A stretch of 18,910 bases of DNA. Source: an uncultured Chloroflexota bacterium (GTDB lineage: Bacteria; Chloroflexota; Dehalococcoidia; UBA2979). Made by a program: the position numbers and the translations under genes. The notes beneath the pieces were generated by a model, which was not told the origin of the DNA, searched no databases, and worked only from the letters and a program-made list of their open reading frames with translations. Shown here in pieces: positions 15,999 through 18,910 of the stretch. Location: positions 4,777 through 23,686 of the forward strand of contig CADEHD010000003.1 in the NCBI GenBank assembly GCA_902827055.1, written 5' to 3'. Position 1 is the stretch's first letter; every line of letters starts with the position of its first letter.

Positions 15999-17176
15999 TG
16001 GTCGAGCCGCGAACCGGGGCAGACGCGGGCGCGAGTGGTGCGACGGCCGCGCGCAGCACCTGGGGCATGGTCGGGCAGCAGCACGCCGTCGCCGCGCTGC
16101 GCAGCGCGCTGGAACACGACCGCCTCGCGCACGCCTACTTGTTCACCGGGCCGCGCGGCGTCGGGAGGGCCACCCTCGCGAGGCGACTCGCGCAGGCGCT
16201 CTCCTGCGAGGCGCCCGACGGCGTCGATCCATGCCTCGCCTGCCGCGCCTGCCACCAGGTGGAGGCCGAGGCGTGGCCGGACTACCACGCCGTGCGCGTC
16301 GGTGGCATCTGCGACGAGACCGATCACCGCGACCACGGCGCCGACGGCTCGACCCGCATTCGGATCTGCCAGGTGCGCCGGATCGCGAGGCAGTCCGCCA
16401 TGCCACAGTGGTCCGCCGGCGGCCCGAGTGCGGGCGCGCTGGCGTTCGACCTGGGTGAGGCGGCCCCGCCCGCGCGGAACCGGCCCCGCCGGATGTTCCT
16501 GATCGATGCCGCCGAGGACCTGCAGACCGAGGCCGCGCACGCGCTGCTCAAGACCCTCGAGGAGCCGCCCGAGAGCGCCCTGCTGGTGCTGGTCGCCAGC
16601 GACATCGAGGAACTGCTGCCGACCATCCGATCTCGCTGCCAGGAGCTCGCGCTGCGGCCCCTGGGACGCGCTGAGCTCGCGCGCACCCTCGTCGAGGAGG
16701 GGGTGGCCCCTGAGCGCGCCCAGGAGCTCGCAGACGCCGCAGAGGGCCGCTACGGGCTCGCGCGCCGGCTGCTGCAGGACCCCTCGCTCGGAGTGCTGCG
16801 CGAGGCCACGTTCGCGGACATCGAGCGCCTCGTCGCCGCGGGGCGCAACGAGCGCTTCGACTACGCCGCGGCGCTCGCGCGGCGCTGGACCCGGGAACGC
16901 GAGAGCGTGCTCGCCACCCTCGATGTCTGGCGCGACTGGTGGCGCGCGGCGCTGCGCCATGCCGCGCTCGACGGCGCGACCGACCTGCCATCGCCACGCG
17001 AACTCGTGCGCGGCCTCCGGGCCGTGCAGCGGGCTCGCGAGCATCTGCTCGAGAACACGAACCCACAGCTCGCCCTGGAGGTGATGCTGCTGGACATTCC
17101 ACGCACGCCGCTGCTCGCCAGCATGCGGCAGGGAGAGGAGAACCGTCGGGGGATGCCGGCACCTGCGCTCGAGTAG
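15998..17176 (+). CDS. holB: DNA polymerase III delta' subunit (clamp-loader), divergent P-loop
   Basis: 392 residues. Delta' is the stator of the clamp loader that places the beta clamp on DNA. The AAA+ core shows GQQHAVAALRSAL, a P-loop remnant GPRGVGRAT (51-59, with R57-A58 instead of K-T), a zinc module C70-x8-C79-x2-C82-x2-C85, FLIDAAEDLQTEAAHALLKTLEEPP (167-191) and the arginine-finger motif RSRC (211-214). The loss of the P-loop Lys with the SRC motif kept fits delta' rather than DnaX. An extra D/H-rich stretch (CDETDHRDHGADGST, 105-119) is unusual. ATG 15998 overlaps the lysA stop. It is followed after 24 bases by ricT; holB next to ricT (yaaT) is a common bacterial arrangement. Confidence 0.9.
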   Translation: MVEPRTGADAGASGATAARSTWGMVGQQHAVAALRSALEHDRLAHAYLFTGPRGVGRATLARRLAQALSCEAPDGVDPCLACRACHQVEAEAWPDYHAVRVGGICDETDHRDHGADGSTRIRICQVRRIARQSAMPQWSAGGPSAGALAFDLGEAAPPARNRPRRMFLIDAAEDLQTEAAHALLKTLEEPPESALLVLVASDIEELLPTIRSRCQELALRPLGRAELARTLVEEGVAPERAQELADAAEGRYGLARRLLQDPSLGVLREATFADIERLVAAGRNERFDYAAALARRWTRERESVLATLDVWRDWWRAALRHAALDGATDLPSPRELVRGLRAVQRAREHLLENTNPQLALEVMLLDIPRTPLLASMRQGEENRRGMPAPALE

Positions 17177-17200
17177 CGCGCCGCCCCGACGTTGCACCCC

Positions 17201-18295
17201 ATGGACGATCCGATCGTTGGCATTCGATACGAAGAGTCAGGCCCCGTGTCGTACTGCAAGCCGGGCGACCTGCGCCTCGGCGTGGGTGACTACGTCGTGG
17301 TCACCGATGACCGCGGCGAGCGCCTCGGCTGGGTGGTCATCGCGTCAGACCAGGTGGCCGCCTCCGAGCACCCCGGCCCGCTGCGGCTCGTGGACCGCCT
17401 AGCGAGCGAGGGCGACGTCGAGGCGTGGCGTGCGCAGAAGCGTCGCGCGCAGGAGGACATCCTGCGCGCGCAGGCAGTGGCGACGCGGTCTGATCCCCGC
17501 ATCCGGGTCGCCCACATCGATTACAACCTCGCGGGGACCCGGGCTGACCTCACGTTCACCGCGCCCGAGCGCGTCGAGCACGACTGGCTGCGCCGCCAGG
17601 CCGTGGACCTGCTCGGCTGCGAGGTGCGCGTGCAGCAGGTCGGTGACCGCGATCGCGCCAAGGCCGCCGGTGGCCTCGGCGTGTGCGGCCTCGCGCTCTG
17701 CTGCGCGACCTGGATGACCGAGTTCCCGGCGATCTCGATCAAGATGGCGAAGGACCAGGACCTCGCGCCCAACCCCTCCAAGATCTCCGGCGTCTGCGGC
17801 CGCCTGCTCTGCTGCCTCTCGTTCGAGGTGGACCAGTACCGGGAGCTGCGCGGCGGACTCCCCAAGGTGGGCAAGAACGTCACTACGCCGGTCGGGCGGG
17901 CGCGCGTGCTCAGGGCCCTGGGCCCCGGTCGCGGTCTCGAGCTGGTCGTGGAGCGTACGGCGGAGCTCAATCGCACCTCGGCGCTCGGCACCGATCGGCC
18001 GGGCCGCTCCTACGAGAGCGCCACCAGCGCGCGCCACGCCCACGCCGCCACCGATTTCCACCGCGCCGAGGAGGATGCGTTCCTGAACGGTCTCGTCGAC
18101 CTGCTCGACGCCGAGTACAAGGGCGGCGGCTTCGATCGCCTGGTCGTCGTCGCGCCGCCGGTGGCCCTCGGCACACTGCGCAAGGCGCTCAGCGAACCGC
18201 TGCGCGCGGCGCTCGCCGGCGAGATCAACAAGGATCTGACCAAGACGGCGCTGAAGGACCTGCCCGGGCACGTCAAGGGCACCGTGCCGTGTTGA
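17201..18295 (+). CDS. ricT: RicT (YaaT/PSP1) fused in frame to a host-attachment/eRF1-like domain
   Basis: 364 residues. Residues 1-230 are RicT: GIRYEESGPVSYC, the VGDYVVV and LGWVV strands, then the cysteine-rich signature VCGLALCC and VCGRLLCC (C162, C167, C168, C199, C204, C205) that binds [4Fe-4S] clusters. In Bacillus, RicT with RicA and RicF guides RNase Y. At VTTPVGRARVLRAL (227-240) the RicT pattern stops, some 40-60 residues early. The rest is nearly a whole 'host attachment' protein (PF10116, eRF1/Vms1-like): GTDRPGRSYES, TDFHRAEED, FDRLVVVAPPVALGTLRKAL, AGEINKDLTK. That family's first ~15-20 residues are missing. No such fusion is known to me. It may be real or a chimera joined at about 17,891-17,912. 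ATG 17201 is preferred over TTG 17192; neither has a ribosome site. Confidence 0.8.
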   Translation: MDDPIVGIRYEESGPVSYCKPGDLRLGVGDYVVVTDDRGERLGWVVIASDQVAASEHPGPLRLVDRLASEGDVEAWRAQKRRAQEDILRAQAVATRSDPRIRVAHIDYNLAGTRADLTFTAPERVEHDWLRRQAVDLLGCEVRVQQVGDRDRAKAAGGLGVCGLALCCATWMTEFPAISIKMAKDQDLAPNPSKISGVCGRLLCCLSFEVDQYRELRGGLPKVGKNVTTPVGRARVLRALGPGRGLELVVERTAELNRTSALGTDRPGRSYESATSARHAHAATDFHRAEEDAFLNGLVDLLDAEYKGGGFDRLVVVAPPVALGTLRKALSEPLRAALAGEINKDLTKTALKDLPGHVKGTVPC

Positions 18296-18302
18296 GGTCG
18301 GC

Positions 18303-18910
18303 GTGGCTCGCGCGCTGACGGCGGCGGAGCTGTGCTGGCGGTGCGACCCCGCGGCGTTCGCGTTCGAGACCACCGCCGACCTCGCCGATCTCGACGATAC
18401 GCTCGGCCAGGCGCGCGCGGTCGAGGCGATCCGCTTCGGCCTCGGCCTGCGCCGGCCCGGCTATAACCTGTTCCTGCTGGGGCCCAACGGGGTCGGCCGG
18501 CACGCCGCGCTCGAGGCGCTCACGGCCGGCATCGAGGCCGCGCGGCTCGGCACGCCGGACTGGTGCTATGTGCACAATTTCGACGAGCCACACCGCCCGC
18601 GCGCGCTCTCGCTCGTGCCGGGCCAGGGCACCCGGTTCCGCGCCGACATGGCGCGCCTGGTCGACAACCTGCGCGCGGCACTGCCCGCCGCGTTCGAAAG
18701 CGACGACTACCGCACGCGGCGCCAGATGATCGAGGACGAGTTCCGCGAGCGCCAGGAGAACGCCCTGCGCGCCGTGCAGGACGCGGCGCGCTCCCGCTCG
18801 ATCACGCTCCTGCGTACGCCGGTCGGCTTCGCGTTCGCCCCCGTGCGCGACGGCGCGGTGGTCGGCCCCGAGGCATTCCAGGCCTTGGCCGCCGAGGAGC
18901 GCGCGCGCGT
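18303..18910 (+). CDS. Lon-like AAA_32 ATP-dependent protease, N-terminal fragment
   Basis: 202 codons, cut by the window end. It is the start of the Lon-related (COG1067, AAA_32) protease family. ALTAAELCWRCDPAAFAFETTADL is the family's typical N-terminus. It is followed by LDDTLGQARAVEAIRFGLGL, a P-loop GPNGVGRHAAL (Arg at the usual Lys position, as I recall is common in this family), VHNFDEPHRPRALSLVPGQG and a helical insert beginning GTRFRADMARLVDNLR. The C-terminal Ser-Lys protease domain lies outside. GTG 18303 has GAGG 5 bases upstream and is 7 bases after the previous stop. Codon use (TAT, AAT, GAT) is a little different from the core of the window, and the host-attachment/Lon-like pairing recalls proteobacteria. 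Confidence 0.85.
   Translation, partial: MARALTAAELCWRCDPAAFAFETTADLADLDDTLGQARAVEAIRFGLGLRRPGYNLFLLGPNGVGRHAALEALTAGIEAARLGTPDWCYVHNFDEPHRPRALSLVPGQGTRFRADMARLVDNLRAALPAAFESDDYRTRRQMIEDEFRERQENALRAVQDAARSRSITLLRTPVGFAFAPVRDGAVVGPEAFQALAAEERAR

Noticed and set aside
15902..17197. 431-codon minus-strand frame opposite holB
   Set aside because: Antisense shadow of holB with no recognisable domain.

Overview
This is GC-rich bacterial DNA in which densely packed housekeeping genes fill roughly 340-17,890. The core looks like Chloroflexota (perhaps a Thermomicrobia- or Tepidiforma-like lineage). The signs are a DUF2851 protein with its own small HTH gene, a PPM-fold/propeller membrane protein, an M16 peptidase followed by a small Nudix-like protein, a short actinobacterial-style MutY, and lysA-holB-ricT in a row. 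This assignment is inference from gene content, not a phylogeny.

Layout of the core: a YihY/BrkB-type membrane protein gene (minus) diverges from proB (plus). A small unknown gene (minus) diverges from a PPM-fold/TM/beta-propeller gene that leads directly into tsaD (plus). DUF2851 and its HTH gene (minus) diverge from groES-groEL (plus). The groE genes sit behind a clear CIRCE operator that contains the promoter hexamers, and they end in a strong hairpin terminator. A minus-strand run follows, in transcription order: mutY-like, metallo-beta-lactamase hydrolase, HEPN-like protein, M16 peptidase, Nudix-like protein. Finally lysA, holB and ricT read rightward as a tight unit.

Both ends look as if they come from another genome. 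At the left, a sugar ABC permease end (1-275) with TTG/CTT-rich leucine usage is followed by a good ribosome binding site and the first codons of another gene, which is cut off inside the tail of the BrkB gene. At the right, RicT runs in frame, at about 17,891-17,912, into nearly all of a 'host attachment' (eRF1/Vms1-like) protein. The start of a Lon-like AAA_32 protease follows. Both partners are truncated at the join. Either this is a real RicT/host-attachment fusion, which would be new, or the window is a chimera of a Chloroflexota-like core with proteobacteria-like ends. Read-level evidence would decide.

Other points worth attention: a MutY-like glycosylase without the catalytic Glu, a small low-GC HEPN-like gene, a CxxC pair in the GroEL apical domain, a PPM domain stripped of its metal ligands, and a palindromic operator directly upstream of the HTH/DUF2851 pair. 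No RNA genes, CRISPR arrays, insertion sequences or tRNAs were seen.
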